From Bryopsis sp. KO-2023 (Eukaryota; Chlorophyta; Ulvophyceae; Bryopsidales; Bryopsidaceae): DNA of 64,000 nt. The translations under genes were made by a program, and so were the position numbers. Every line of letters begins with the position of its first letter. The stretch's first letter is position 1. This document shows positions 1 through 12,238 of the stretch, piece by piece. The notes beneath the pieces were generated by a model. The model ran no database searches, was not told where the DNA came from, and saw only the letters and a list, made by a program, of their open reading frames with translations. The stretch is from the NCBI GenBank assembly GCA_030272585.1, contig BSYQ01000007.1, positions 5,646,001 to 5,710,000 of the forward strand, in the 5' to 3' direction.

Positions 1-641
1 GAACAAGAGCCGTTGCGACATAGCAAAAGTGACGATATTATGACGGAAAGGTGAGAATTCCATTGACATTAATCATTTGGTGTTCAAGAGTCACTCTAGT
101 CTTAGACTTGCATGAATAAAGATGCATTTTCATGCCTTGGTTTGCTTTTCATCGGCAGCTGGTGAATTCTTTTCCACCCCACAAAACGAACTTCATGAAT
201 TTGCTTTTGACCAAGGTGTTGTGAATCGCAACTGAGATGACATTAGATTGGGAGTCTAGTGAACTGAAAGAGTGTGAGTAAGGCTAAGTGAGATGAAGTG
301 GGATGCAGTTGTGTTGACTTGTGGATGCGAATGGAATCGTGAGAGGAACAGTAAGATGGTGTGGGTAGTCTTTTAAGGGGAACTGGTGAACCTAAGTTCG
401 TAACAGGCAAACTTTCTGAAAAGGTGTTTCAGAGTGCTTGTTGAACTGCGTCCGAGAAAAGAAAAGCAATCTACGAAAAGAGACTTACAACAAAGGATAC
501 ATTCCAATAATAGGCCCAAAAAAACATGTGATAGCACAATGATTACCGCAACAAAAACGTCCTTCCCAATAATTGAATTGCAAGAGTAAGGCCAAATTCT
601 CTGGGGGTTCACCCAAAATAAATTATTTTCCATACAAATAC
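1..641. other. No gene recognised left of the CotH-like exon
   Basis: AT-rich sequence that would hold downstream exons of the minus-strand CotH-like gene. I could not pick out a further exon with convincing splice sites and family similarity. Confidence 0.4.
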
Positions 642-770
642 CAAAAATATTGATGCTGGCATCTTCCCCGAGCCGATCCCTGAGCTCCACCGAAAAAAAC
701 TTTTTCGAGGAGTCCCTGGCTGAGGTAGAACCTCGAATCTCGATTCCCATGGGCCCATTCACATCCCAAT
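642..770 (-). CDS. CotH kinase-like protein, single internal exon (partial gene)
   Basis: A 43-codon exon bounded by a good acceptor (TTTTCAG, read on the minus strand) and a GT donor. The translation has the core MGIEIRGSTSARDSSKKFFS followed by VELRD and then INIFG. This matches the IRGSxS...KKSFxVEL...LLG block of the CotH kinase-like family, whose members are secretory-pathway protein kinases or spore-coat and cell-wall proteins. Only this block is visible. The DWVL-type motif that should follow is not found in the 640 bases downstream, and upstream exons would lie beyond the transposon complex that starts near 1073. The gene may therefore be cut by the insertions or be a remnant. I am fairly sure of the family match and unsure whether the gene is intact. 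Confidence 0.55.
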
Positions 771-1072
771 CTGAAAACCAGAAATAAAAATAAAATAAAA
801 ATTTAGGATAGTTAATGTAGTCAGACATCCCACACACATACGTAACACTGAAATGTTCATGCAACACAATATTGTTCTTATTTAAACCACGGGTAAACCA
901 GACACCTCCTGCACCTCAGTAAGCAAACATGCCGTGCCCTAATCTCATAAAACCATATACCCCACACCCTGCAATGTGTCAATCTCTCGCGTAGCTCCCA
1001 GTTATCCACTCCTCAACATATATATTGGATAGAATTCCACCACCAGAGACTGCATAGACTGCGGCGGCGGGA
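771..1072. other. Short host segment between CotH-like exon and repeat complex
   Basis: Probably an intron or 5' flank of the CotH-like gene. No other feature is seen. The last bases before 1073 are the unique sequence that joins the 2-kb direct repeat. Confidence 0.35.
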
Positions 1073-1555
1073 CAAGGCCTCACCACTAGGAAGGCCCAGA
1101 GCACCGAGCATCAACAGGGGCGATCGAGCGCTGTGACATATCTTTTCTTCCTCGCGGTCGTTGCTTGAGCTTCCCTGAGCTACGTACAATTCCCCCAAGT
1201 CTACACAGTCGCCCCTGTCTTGCGGTGCCACCTGCGGCGCCTCTGGTAATCACCTCTCCACCTGCCACGATCGTCAGCTGATAAGTTTTCGGGGCAATGT
1301 TTTTGGGAGCCTCTTTGGTGGATCTCGATGGGGCCTCTTCGTTTTCAGTCCAAAGCTTTGTATTCTCCACCTCATTATTTTTGGGGGGAAGAAAAAAGGA
1401 TCAGAGGCGCAGTGGACGGCGCAGTTATGCGACTCAGGAATGAAAAATACTTTCAGAAGTCGCGACGAGGTCATTTTTTCGTGTCACCAGCGGGGACGGC
1501 ATAAGCTAAAGCCTCTGAAAACTTCGATCCCCTCCTTTGCAGCTCATGCCGATGC

Positions 1556-1898
1556 TGATACGGACGCTTTTCACTTGAAGTTTTTACAACTTAAACCAAG
1601 GATACAATGCCCCAAACTTCTCTACTTAAATAGTCTACGCTCCTAGCGAGACTCGAACCTCCACCGTCCATTCCCGAGTGACTCACTCTACAGCTAGCGC
1701 TCTAACCAGCCACGAACTCCCACCAACCACTCACGACCACGTAGTACAGTGTCGCGTCATCTCACCAGAGCCCCACATCGTCACGTGATCGACTGATGGG
1801 TCTGAGAGTGATGGACGCGTGACCGTAGGGTCGAGTCAGTGGTGGAGAGCGCTGTTGGTGGTTGAGGTGACTACCGGTCACCACAGTCGTACGTATCA
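1556..1898 (-). repeat. Chromovirus LTR, duplicated extra copy
   Basis: 343 bp with termini TGATACG...CGTATCA (7-bp inverted ends). It appears identical to the LTRs at 12722-13064 and 22758-23100. It is preceded by GATGC at 1551-1555, the same target site as the complete element, which shows it came by duplication of the right-hand locus. Confidence 0.92.
1641..1732 (-). other. tRNA-like sequence inside the LTR (copy 1)
   Basis: On the minus strand there is an A-box-like stretch (TGGCTGGTTAGAGC) and a near-perfect B box (GGTTCGAGTCT), spaced as in a tRNA with a long variable region. A short hairpin (GAGTGA/TCACTC) lies between them. Acceptor and T-stem pairing is weak, so this is a tRNA-derived or RNA polymerase III promoter-like module, not a convincing functional tRNA. 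Confidence 0.45.
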
Positions 1899-2556
1899 AC
1901 TACTCCCCCTCCCCTCAGTCATTTCGTCCCGAATGACTTTCTTGGATGAGAGGGATCGTACAGCGACGTAGACTTTAACCACAGATGTGACCGAAACCAT
2001 TCTGAACCCAAAAATAACCAACCAGCCAATCAATCAAATAATTACAGCCAAGTAAGAGATCATGTGTTCAGAAAAATAGTCAACCCAATCCAACAGACCC
2101 AAGAGTTTCTTTCAGCAGAAAAATAAGAAACATCAACCCCAAGTATCCCTCAACAGAAAATAAAAACCAACAGCCTGAAGTACCCTTCCAAAAATTACCA
2201 CAACTCCAAACTGGACCATAAAATCAATTCACCTTACTTCCAGAATTTGAACCCAAATTCACCTCAGAAAAAGTAAATCAAATCCACTTCAGAAAATTCC
2301 CATGGTCAACAGTTCCACAGAAAAATAAAATAAAACATTACTCTGAAGACCCCTCAGCAAAACAACACCAAAATCCCAACCAGACTTCAGAAAATCTAAC
2401 ATCATCAAAATCGAAAATCAAAACAGAATCCAACTCAGAAAAATAGCAAACAGGAAAAACCAGCCCACTCCCTCTAGCGACAGGTCGACGACCGTCGGCG
2501 CAAACGCGCGACGACGTCGCACCCTAAGTCGCACCCCGAAATCCCTTCGCGCGAAC

Positions 2557-3246
2557 CTACGCGTCCGACCCTGACGACCCAGCGACGTCCGCGAGTTCGT
2601 AGGACTCCGATTCCAGCGGAACGTCGTCGTCGGTGGCTTCCCCCTCTTCGCGAGCTTCGACGACGTCCCGCGACTCAGTCCCGTAGAGTCGCCAGCACGT
2701 CGTGGCTCCGCGCATCCCGGTCGCTCCATCGGCGTCGGGAGCCCATTCCGCGAGGGCCCTGACGACGTGGGCGCCGGTCCTGCCGTGGACGAAGTCTTCG
2801 GCAGGCACGACGCCCCTGCCGAGTTCGGTTCGACGACAGAAGGGGCAGCCCTGGAGATGGCTGACGTCTGGATTCGGGGGAGCGTCTGGCTGGAGCACGC
2901 TGCGCGTGGAGGGCCAACATTTATGGCGGGCGACGTGGGAGAGGCACCGGTCGAGCCTGACGACACCAACCCAGTGGCGACGACAGGTGGAGTGACGCGC
3001 GCAGAGCCGCGCGACGACTCGGCGAGCCGAACCGCACGCTGGACAATGCGGAACGGTAACGGCCGCGCGCTTTCGTGCGGGGCCCAGTTCCGTGGTGTTT
3101 TGGTGCGCCCTTTTCTTCCCCGTCGTCGTCGTCGGAACGACTCTGCCCTGCAGATCGCTTTTTCCACTCAAGTCCATTGAAGACTGCGACCCTGCCGGTC
3201 TGCCAGTCTGAACTGCCGTTCTATTGAACGACCATGGGAGAGACAC
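2557..3246 (-). pseudogene. Truncated chromovirus ORF3 fused to a start codon from the neighbouring LTR
   Basis: This is the left, truncated copy of the RING-like ORF described at 13723-14646. The repeat ends at 3141, so the first 110 or so residues of ORF3 are lost. The reading frame stays open across the junction into the LTR of the other element, which supplies a new ATG and 34 codons beginning MSLPWSFNRT. The C-terminal Cys/His region and acidic tail are intact. The same LTR-encoded start is seen at 11704 in the other LTR, where it runs into unrelated sequence. Whether the fusion is expressed is unknown. Confidence 0.6.
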
Positions 3247-3780
3247 TTGAACCTAGCAAGGTTCAAGGGGAGATCAGGTTCCAAACTAAGGTTAGGTTAA
3301 GTTACAAGAATGTCCAAGCCCCAACAACTTATACCGTTTCTTCCAACCCTGATCCAAACTGATCCTAAGCCATAACATCAGTCTGCATCAGTGTTGCAGA
3401 CCATCAAACTACCAAGTTCCTTTCAGTCCCCTTTCATGACATGCAGCCTCAGACACCTTGCACGGTACTGCGGTCCTGAGTCTGCCACCTAAGACCTTCT
3501 AGAACCTTGTGCCTGCCAGCTCTGCAGCCCACGTTCTGCAACGCTGCCAGCACCTGTCTGTCGTCAGCCAACCTGTCAGCCCGACTACTCTGCCACTTCG
3601 TCAGTCTACCAATCTGCTGACTACCAGTCTATCAGTCTGCAGGTCTAAAGGACCTGAACCATTCTTGCTTCTGCAGAATCATAGCAGTCAACCTGCAGCC
3701 TAATCTGTCAGCCCAATCACTGCCAGTCTGCAAGCCTGCAGGTCTGCCTGAATCTCCTTTGATTCTGCCGAATCCTTACA
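3144..3780 (-). repeat. 3' LTR of the LARD-like element
   Basis: 637 bp, matching 11602-12238 at offset 8,458. Ends read TG...CA on either strand. Its outer edge abuts the truncated copy of the 2-kb repeat with two unexplained bases (3142-3143). Confidence 0.88.
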
Positions 3781-3795
3781 TTCCTCCCCATCTAG
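3781..3795 (-). other. Polypurine tract of the LARD-like element
   Basis: On the minus strand the 15 bases immediately upstream of the 3' LTR read CTAGATGGGGAGGAA. Their position and purine content fit a plus-strand priming tract and fix the orientation of the element. Confidence 0.65.
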
Positions 3796-6700
3796 TTGGC
3801 AGTAGTCCCTTACTGCCCTAAGAGAACGATAACAACCTTGTCCCTTGGATTTCAAACACCCAAAGAAACTTCTGCCTCAAAGTTCAGTTTGAAAAGTTGC
3901 TATCCCATCTTGCCAACTGCTAAACACCTTTTGGAAGGACTGACCACTGAAAATATCTTTTCGAAAAATTGCAAAATAAAGTATAGCCTCTTTCTCAACA
4001 TTCTGATGTATACCTTTGAATTGCCTAGAAAACTGCTCAGGAAAATCCCAATAACACAAACAAGAAAACCGAATGAACTTCTCTTTCGGAATTGTAATGT
4101 GCTACTGAACAAAATTCAATTCCTTTCTGCAGCCTGTTAACTCAACAGATTTTTATTTTGACCATAAGAAAATCCAACAGAAAAATAGCAAAAATCTGCT
4201 GCAGCTTTCAGAGTCTCAGCAATTAACTTTTCTGCCTTCTTTAAGATAAGAATGTTGCTATTCTGCTCAAATATTTTGCAACTACCCAAACTTCTGAAAC
4301 TTCCTGTTGTCCCATACTTTCCAACTCAACATTTGCATATTGAAAACCTGCAAACTGCCACTACCACAGTCTGCAAATTATCTCTGCAACTACTGCCACA
4401 GTCTGCCACCATGCAAACTGGTACTACCACAATCCAGAACTCTACAAACTGTTGCTGCCAAAATTTGCAACTCAGCAAAATACCACTTTCACAATATGCA
4501 AACTGTCTTGGAGTAAAGAAGAAGGTTGAATGACTGAAGTTCTGTCTCCCAAAAGAAGTTTCCAACCTTTTGAAAACCAAGAGATCACCAGTCACTCCAG
4601 CAGCTCCTCAGAGTTGAAGCTCCTTGCTGCATAGTGAGCTGCCACATGTCTCCACCAAGTTAGCCTTCCGCATAGCAATGAAAAGCGAGCGATAGGATCT
4701 TGCAACAACAAGTCTCCAGATGTTCTTCAATGAAGAAGTGAGCTTGCTCCTCAATTTTTCCCTGAAGCACGCTCCCTTCTGTTCCTGCTTCCTCTCTCCT
4801 GAGTCATGAATGTGCAGAGTACCTACAGATTGATTGCATTAATTGTTCCCGAGTTCTTCTATGCCTTCTCCGGTTTTCCCATATATGAATCTATACAAAC
4901 CAGAGTATATGAAAACCCAGAAATTCCACTTGGCCTATCCTGACTTAATGAAATCAACCCTTTCTTTCAACCAACAAGACTTCACTCAGTGACATTTCCT
5001 TTTTCTTTTGAACTCTGCTGCTCAAATAAATATCCTACAACTGAGTGCTGAAAGAATCCATACCAATGTACTCTCTGAAATTCAGTAACCTCAAGTAAGC
5101 ATCAATCTAACTGATTCAATCAATGGTCATGCAAACTTCTGTAAATTCCAAACCAAATGAATCCACATCAAAATATGTGTCGTGAACCAGAATATTTCAG
5201 TCCACCAAAAACATCCTTGCTAAGACTACAAATGTTCCATTATGCATCGTCCCAAAGTAGTGAACTATGCATAGTTCCTTAATCCACTCTGCAAGAATAG
5301 TGGAACTGAAAACACATATTTACTGACCACCGAGATATTGCAAACACTATCCATGAATTCCCGTCAGCTCTGAAAGAGTATCACTAACAACCTCTTCCTT
5401 TCCTTAGAAACCTTGATGAAAACATGTGTCTCTTTGCAACACCTACTGAAATAAATGCAATTTTGGAAAAACAAAAACGAAACGCATCGGTTCAACCGAG
5501 GCCCCCTCCCCATCTGAAATGGAGCTTGTCCTCAAGCAAAACCATGCAACCATGCAAAACCATATCACTGTCCCAGCTACAGAAAGTTGAGCTGTTCGGA
5601 GCAGCCAAATAACCCCAAACAACTGGACAAACTACTTCAGAAAAACAAGCCTGAAAAACTGAAGGCCTGAATTTGCTCTGCCAAAGTCAGAAAAATCTGT
5701 TGCCCCAGATTGTAACCAAATGTTCAGTTCTCAACCTTTCTGATATATTTTGTCCACACAAATATACACCAACTATGCCACCAAAGATCAGGAATATTTC
5801 TGATTCATTGACCAGAAAAGAAATAGAAAACAAAGAAAACATAGAAAATTTTGCAGCCCTGTAAAGTGTCCCTGCAGCTAACAGGTTCTGCACCTGTAAT
5901 GTACCAACTGCCCATGACAAATTTCCAGATCTGCCTGCAAAAAATTTCACAGTCCTTAGTGTTTCTTTGTATGTAAAGCTGAACCTGACCACCAAATATC
6001 ATAACTTTCAGCTCCTGATCTTTGACACCATGCTGTTCATGCATCAAGTTCAAACACTAGCCCATTGTGTTTACTAGTACATCGTCATGAAATAAAAGAG
6101 CTGCCAACTCATGATACTTCATGTCTAACCACTGCAAACAAACTAAAGAAGAAATCCACCTGAAAATCTGAATCCTGAATGAAAATCTGAGAGATCTATT
6201 CTTTTCTTTTCTTTAACTCTGTTGATTTCCACTGATTCAAACACAAAATCAGAGATAGATCTTCAGAAATTGAAAATCCTTTTGCTTTTCCTTCTAAGCT
6301 TTATATTTCTCACAATAATATTTGAACTACCGCTGGTCCATGTATATTTAGACTTCTCAAAGAAATCAGAAATATAGACTTCACCCCTGATTTTCTTTCT
6401 TGATCTCCTGAAAATCTGCAACTCAAACCAGATCTAATGTATCTAATCAAAATAAAGCATTTTCCAGATTTCAGTCACTGCCAATTAAGTCCAAAAGTGA
6501 CTGCAACAATACCAACTTCTGTCACTGAAAATTGCTATCTCTGATGCAGTTTGACACAACCATATCTTTCACAGGGAACCCTGAATTTCCCTCAGAAATT
6601 TTTCAGCTCAACAACCAGTCTATGGACCTGTAAAATAGAAATCAGAGTCCTCCTTTCAAGCAAAAACTGCAACTCCATCTGCAGTCTGAAATAGAGCCCA

Positions 6701-7591
6701 AATCTCTCATTTTCAAGCCTTTCAAATGTTGTAATTCTGCCACTGATTTGCCAAACTAATTTCCATAAACAAAACCGAAATGAAAACTCTTCTGTAGGTT
6801 TCTGTATCTGCCCTTTTTTTTTTTTTTTTTTTAATCAGCCATACTCAAGTGGCGACAAATACTAACACCACGAAGATAAATCTCCCAATGCATCAGATAT
6901 TTTTCTAAACCAATACTCTGATCCTCTTTCCTCTAGAGCTGAGGTCTCTTCACACTCTGCAACTCCTAGAAAAGATCATTGTATTTTCCTTCAACTCAAC
7001 TACATTCCTTCATCAATCTGAAAAGGTGATATCAGATGCAGTTCACATGTTACTGCATCCACTGAAAATTTCTCTAGCCAATTTCAGAACCCCAGCTAGC
7101 TTCCAGTTTATAGGCAAGATGTAGATATTCCAATTCTACATCCCTACCTATCGATATACGATTTTCTCCACGTCACGAAATCACCGACAATAAAAATTCA
7201 GTTCCTTCTCAAAACATCAATCGCACGCCGTACACAATCTGCCTGGCATGTATTCTCATTTCAGCCGCACGCCGCACACGGCCTGCCTGGCATGTACACT
7301 TCACTTCCATAGAACGAAGTTTGGACTATGTCCTTGAAAGTAGACTTCATTAGGTCTACCCAGCCCATAACTTCTCGCTCACCAAATCAAGTCTGATGTG
7401 CCTGCAGAACACCATCAGAATCGACATACACTGAAAAATCATGCAGGTCAGGTGCGACCCCACATGGCCCTACACCCCCTGCCTCCGAGACCTGAGAGGT
7501 GGTGGCTCCACTCGGCCGACCAGCCTCCTCATTCCCTGAAACCTCCTTCAAAATTCCAGCAGATGCTGCTGCCCCTGCGTCAGCACCTACT
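3796..7591. other. Non-coding interior of the LARD-like element, left part
   Basis: No ORF with domain character on either strand. The sequence is AT-rich and dominated by short recurring words such as CAGAAA, CTGAAA and CTGCCA. A run of about 18 T lies near 6815. Confidence 0.6.
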
Positions 7592-7799
7592 AATTCATCC
7601 ACTGACCTACTTGCGAGAGACTCTGCCCCCGGCAGAGTACCCGCCAATTCATCCACTGACCTACTTGCGAGAGACTCTCCAACAGAGTACCCGCCAATTC
7701 ATCCACTGACCTACTTGCGAGAGACTCTCCAACAGAGTACCCGCCAATTCATCCACTGACCTACTTGCGAGAGACTCTGCCTCCATCAGAGTGCCCGCC
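7592..7799. repeat. Minisatellite, four 50-54-bp units
   Basis: Four head-to-tail copies start at 7592, 7646, 7696 and 7746, with lengths 54, 50, 50 and 54. All begin AATTCATCCACTGACC and end GTACCCGCC or GTGCCCGCC. The 50-bp units are not a multiple of three, so the array does not encode a peptide repeat. Confidence 0.9.
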
Positions 7800-10499
7800 A
7801 ATTCGTTAACTGCGCAGTCTGCAAGTCCCCTGGGGGACCGTCCCCCTCGTCGCCTAGCGGGCCACCTGCAGCACTGCTCACCTTCTCCTCAAGGCCTCCA
7901 GAATTTCCTGCACCAGTGTCCCTGCCTGGACCACCACCTGCAGAAATTCCATCCACCAGACTTACTTCTCCGTGTTGCGGCTGCACCGGCACTCCAACTA
8001 CGGAATGGACTCCGCGCCCATAGGCTACCCTCCCCTGAGGTAACACCCTGTGTGAGTGGCTACGCCGGCCTTCTCACACTCCACTTCTGTCCACCTTCGC
8101 CTCTTTTGTCACTCCAGTAAGTCCTCCCCGGACTTCCTCTCCCTTCAAAACTTGGGGCAACCTCTGCTGCCCTACATGAGTGTGACTCCACACATGCACT
8201 ACCCCTTCAGATGTAGCTACACATGGCTTCCATCTGCAAGAAATACCTGCAAGTCTTGCTCTCCTTTTCTCACTTCACAACCCATAAGCACCACCTGGTG
8301 CTTATCACCTTAAACTCTTTCCTTTGTTTTCTCTTTTCTACTTGTACTCTTCTCGTAAAAAAAACATTGTAGTCAGGTGCTGCCCAAGGATATAAAATCT
8401 GCCACATTTCACTTTCCTTCTTTTCTTCTCCTGTTTCACTTTAATAAATCAGCAAAATACTGAGTGCACCTCTTTCTTTTGTCACAACAAACCACTAAGT
8501 ATATTATGGCAGTCCAAACACAAAAATCTGCCACAGTTTCTTTGTGTAAAGAATGCCTGAAAACTTCAGGTGACTCCAGCATATCACTAATATACTTTCT
8601 GCTTCCAACAGGATAGAAACTCTACCAAAACAACTGTCAGAAATATACTCCCTTTGAAAAATCAGCAACCACTCTTCATCCAAATGAAAAAGGAAGAACA
8701 GAATTATACCAAACAAGCAAAGAAAACTTCTCTTCTGTTCAGCCATCTGCCCTATAGTCTTCTGCACTTTTTCTCTGCCTCAAGAGTACCACTGCTAATT
8801 CAATAACTGTCCTGCAATTTTCTGGAAACCTGAATAAACTTTCAGAATGAGATATAACCTGAAAACTTATTTTCCAACACCTCAAAGACACGTAACCAAG
8901 AGTGTAACCAGAAATTTCTTTTCTCTAAGACCAAGCTTCTTCAATCAACTCTGCTACCACCAAAGTCTTGTTGAAATAAAAACCTGAGTACCGAGAAAAT
9001 GCTGCCATCTACCAATGAAAATACCCTCCTAATCAATGGGTAGGATGTGGCTGTTTTAACACTTCATCCTCCCCATCTGATTTCTTTTCTCTTTGAAAGA
9101 CAATCAGTATTTTCAAACAGCTTAATTTCCAGAATTTCCTAGACTACCTTTGAAAATTCAGTCTCTAACAATACTACCACAATTGAGTATTGTTCCCTTC
9201 CAGAAAATTCTCTAATCACTAGCAACTGTTTTCTGCTCAATAAGGGGCATCCTTTAACAAAATAATCTGCCCTCATAGCAATGTATCCGACTGAAAACTT
9301 TCTGCTAGCGGAAAATAGAAGATGTCCTATTTCAGAACACCCATAATAGAAGAAAAGATCAGCTACTGCTGTACCAAACATTTCTTCAATTCACCACTAT
9401 CACTCAGCCTACTAAAGAAGAGTTCCATGGACCTATTGGTCCCTTCAAAAATCTACATCTTTTTCTGACTTGCCAAGCAAGGCTGCCACAGAAAAATACC
9501 TTGCCAACACACCTAATATCTGCCCTGCCAACAACAGAAAATAATCTGCCACTAGTCTATTATAGAACGAAAACTTCATGTCATTGACATTCTTCTGAGA
9601 ATAACCTGCCACTGGTCTATTCAGAAATCAGAGCAATATACCATAGGGTTCATCAAGAAAAAGACAAGACAACCCTTCAACAGAAACACAAACACTATAC
9701 CTCAACTGACCAATAGAGTAGAACTGAAAAGTGCCTTAGCTTTCTGCAAGCAACTCTAAAATAAGTTCTGACCTTCAGTTCTCCTCATTTCAAGTTCAGA
9801 AACGACTCTGAAAAATTCCTTCAAGCTATTGTGCATTCACTGAAACACCTGAAAATGTTCCCACAATCAACACAAATGTAGCAAGTGTTCCTGATGTACA
9901 AACATCCAAAATATGTATGCACAATCACATCAAAGCTGATGTGACACATGTTCTGACCTGCCACTAAAGCCAAGAATTTTTCCACTGCAACCTTCAACAC
10001 TCTGAAATGATAAGTCACCACTACTGCCCAAATCCACTGAGCCAAGGATAAATCTCCACTAACAAATGCACAAATCCAAGCAAACAAGGAGGAACTCCTG
10101 ATCAGAAAAATCCTAACTTCTGATCGATAAAGCTGTCAAATATCAACACCAGACTTTTGAAAGAATATATCAAAACTTCCTGAAAAATCTGCCTGGTCTC
10201 AAAGACTCTTTCCAGAATTTTCACCACTGACTTGTAATCAATCAAAGCCTTTCAGAACATCTCCCTCACTTCAGCCTGAAAATTTGACTGCAACTCTGAA
10301 ATCCTTTATAAAGTGATCAAACATCTTTTCCAGAATGTGTACTGCAATCAGAAGATCATAGATCACCTGATCCTGAAATCAATCTGAAGCTCACTACTTC
10401 TAAAGTCACTTCAATCAACCAACGAAATGATCAGATCACTCAAATGTAACCCTGCAAGCACGTAACACTCTTGCACCTCACGTCTGCGCTCAACTTACG
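7800..10499. other. Non-coding interior of the LARD-like element, right part
   Basis: Continues the CAGAAA/CTGAAA-rich, AT-biased sequence. Short ORFs here show no family resemblance. Confidence 0.55.
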
Positions 10500-11560
10500 C
10501 TCAATCTGCGCTCAACCTGAGTCAGTTAAGCGATGCCTGCATCAGTCGCACTCACTGCGCACACTGCAACTCTTCCTGATCGCAGCAACTTAATTTGTGC
10601 TGCGCAATTCTCACTCTCGCACACATCCTGCCACGTTCTGTGCAAGTCCATCAGATCCTGCACCTTGTGCCGACCTTGCACAGAGCTGCGCGTTCCTGCG
10701 TCAGCTGCGCGATCCCTGCATCAGCTGTTCCTTCAATCGACACGCAGTCCCAACATCGTCTGCGAACTTCCATCAAGAGCTGCACAGTTCCATAAACACT
10801 GCGCAGTCCCTGCATCCTGCATAGGCTGCCCAGCCTGCATCTGCGCGAAATGTCCCATCGACATTGCAATCCGCTGCACGCAGCGTAACTCTGTCGTCTG
10901 CAGTGCAATTTCGCATGTGCAGCGCTTTCCTGTGGCTGCTGCGCGTCACATCATCCACTTATGCAGTGCCAACTTCGCTGCGCCATTTCGCCTGTGCAGC
11001 GCATTCCTGTGGCTGCTGGCTGCTGCGCCAACATTCGTTGCGCACCTCCAGCAAAACCTGCGCACTTTACGCCTGCGTGTACAGCGCAATTCCACATCTG
11101 CGGTACAGCTCTGCATCTGCGGCGCAATCCTGGATCTGCTGCGCAGTTCTACATCTGCGACGCAATCCTCCGACTGCTGCGCCACCCAACGTCTCCTGCG
11201 ACGCTGCATAGTCGTGCTACGCTTGACAATGCTGCGCGCCTGTGTGTATGCTGCGCTTGCATACTCCAATGTATTGCCCTGCGCTCTACACATCATTTCT
11301 GCGAAATCTGTCTGCCACAGTGTTCTTACACACACTGCGCCCATTCTACTCCTGTCGCTGATTCAGCGACTTTCCTCCACACAGCACACTCAAACACTCC
11401 AATGGATAACTGCAAATCTGCAAAGCACTGGCGTTTGTCTGCCTTGCAAACCTCTGCTTTGCACTGTGCTGTGTGCCTGCTAGTGTCCTGCGCCTCTGCG
11501 CCTTCTCACTGCGCGTCTGCGCGCATACTGCTGCCTCTGCAGCCTGCCAGACTCGTTTGT
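10500..11560. repeat. CTGCGC/TCTGCG-rich degenerate repeat block
   Basis: A sharp switch to sequence built from CTGCGC, CATCTGCG and GCGCAATTC words in varied spacing. The plus-strand ORFs across it (up to 316 codons) are low-complexity Cys/Ala/Ser/His translations of the repeat words in more than one frame and are not likely genes. It lies just inside the 5' LTR and could be a leader or packaging-like region of the element. Confidence 0.6.
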
Positions 11561-11574
11561 GATCTTGTCACAAG

Positions 11575-11589
11575 CCTGCTCCGAAACCA
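11575..11589 (-). other. Primer-binding site of the LARD-like element
   Basis: Minus strand TGGTTTCGGAGCAGG, twelve bases inside the 5' LTR. The first 13 bases are the same as the primer-binding site of the chromovirus. It would pair with a tRNA ending TGCTCCGAAACCA. I do not recognise which tRNA that is. Confidence 0.65.
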
Positions 11590-11601
11590 CTGTAACGAAT
11601 C

Positions 11602-12238
11602 TGCCCTGCAGATCGCTTTTTCCACTCAAGTCCATTGAAGACTGCGACCCTGCCGGTCTGCCAGTCTGAACTGCCGTTCTATTGAACGACCATGGGAGAG
11701 ACACTTGAACCTAGCAAGGTTCAAGGGGAGATCAGGTTCCAAACTAAGGTTAGGTTAAGTTACAAGAATGTCCAAGCCCCAACAACTTATACCGTTTCTT
11801 CCAACCCTGATCCAAACTGATCCTAAGCCATAACATCAGTCTGCATCAGTGTTGCAGACCATCAAACTACCAAGTTCCTTTCAGTCCCCTTTCATGACAT
11901 GCAGCCTCAGACACCTTGCACGGTACTGCGGTCCTGAGTCTGCCACCTAAGACCTTCTAGAACCTTGTGCCTGCCAGCTCTGCAGCCCACGTTCTGCAAC
12001 GCTGCCAGCACCTGTCTGTCGTCAGCCAACCTGTCAGCCCGACTACTCTGCCACTTCGTCAGTCTACCAATCTGCTGACTACCAGTCTATCAGTCTGCAG
12101 GTCTAAAGGACCTGAACCATTCTTGCTTCTGCAGAATCATAGCAGTCAACCTGCAGCCTAATCTGTCAGCCCAATCACTGCCAGTCTGCAAGCCTGCAGG
12201 TCTGCCTGAATCTCCTTTGATTCTGCCGAATCCTTACA
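11602..12238 (-). repeat. 5' LTR of the LARD-like element
   Basis: Match to 3144-3780. It ends directly at the right copy of the 2-kb direct repeat without the base match expected of an ordinary target-site duplication. Confidence 0.88.

Larger units (their letters stand above)
1073..3141. repeat. 2,069-bp direct repeat, left copy
   Basis: Base-for-base match to 12239-14307 at a constant offset of 11,166. One clear difference is 2660 A versus 13826 G. It contains 483 bp of host flank, the GATGC target site, one complete chromovirus LTR, the polypurine tract and the chromovirus 3' internal region up to the middle of ORF3. Because the flank is copied together with the LTR, this is a segmental duplication and not a second independent insertion. 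The copies flank the 9.1-kb LTR element 3144-12238. Confidence 0.93.
3144..12238 (-). mobile_element. Non-autonomous LTR retrotransposon (LARD-like), 9.1 kb
   Basis: Two 637-bp LTRs in direct orientation bound 7.8 kb without recognisable gag or pol. Read on the minus strand, the LTRs start TGTAAGG and end CAGGGCA. A primer-binding site follows the 5' LTR (11602-12238) and a purine tract precedes the 3' LTR (3144-3780). The LTRs share identical short ORFs, so the insertion is young. No 5-bp target duplication is present: GACTC lies left and CAAGG lies right. The interior is low-complexity and AT-rich with frequent CAGAAA/CTGAAA words, plus a minisatellite and a CTGCGC-rich block. Size and lack of coding fit a large retrotransposon derivative that borrows proteins from an autonomous element; the chromovirus next to it uses the same primer sequence. 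Confidence 0.8.

Noticed and set aside
1556..1898. Independent solo LTR insertion
   Set aside because: Its flanks, including 480 bp of host DNA and the GATGC site, are the same as those of the complete element, so it is part of a duplication.
7387..8046. Minus-strand coding repeat with SLASRSVDELAG units
   Set aside because: Two of the four units are 50 bp, so the frame shifts at each and a stop appears. The apparent peptide repeat is not continuous.
10533..11483. 316-codon plus-strand ORF rich in Cys, Ala, Ser and His
   Set aside because: It is a translation of irregular CTGCGC-type repeats. Overlapping frames give similar low-complexity peptides and there is no domain or start context.
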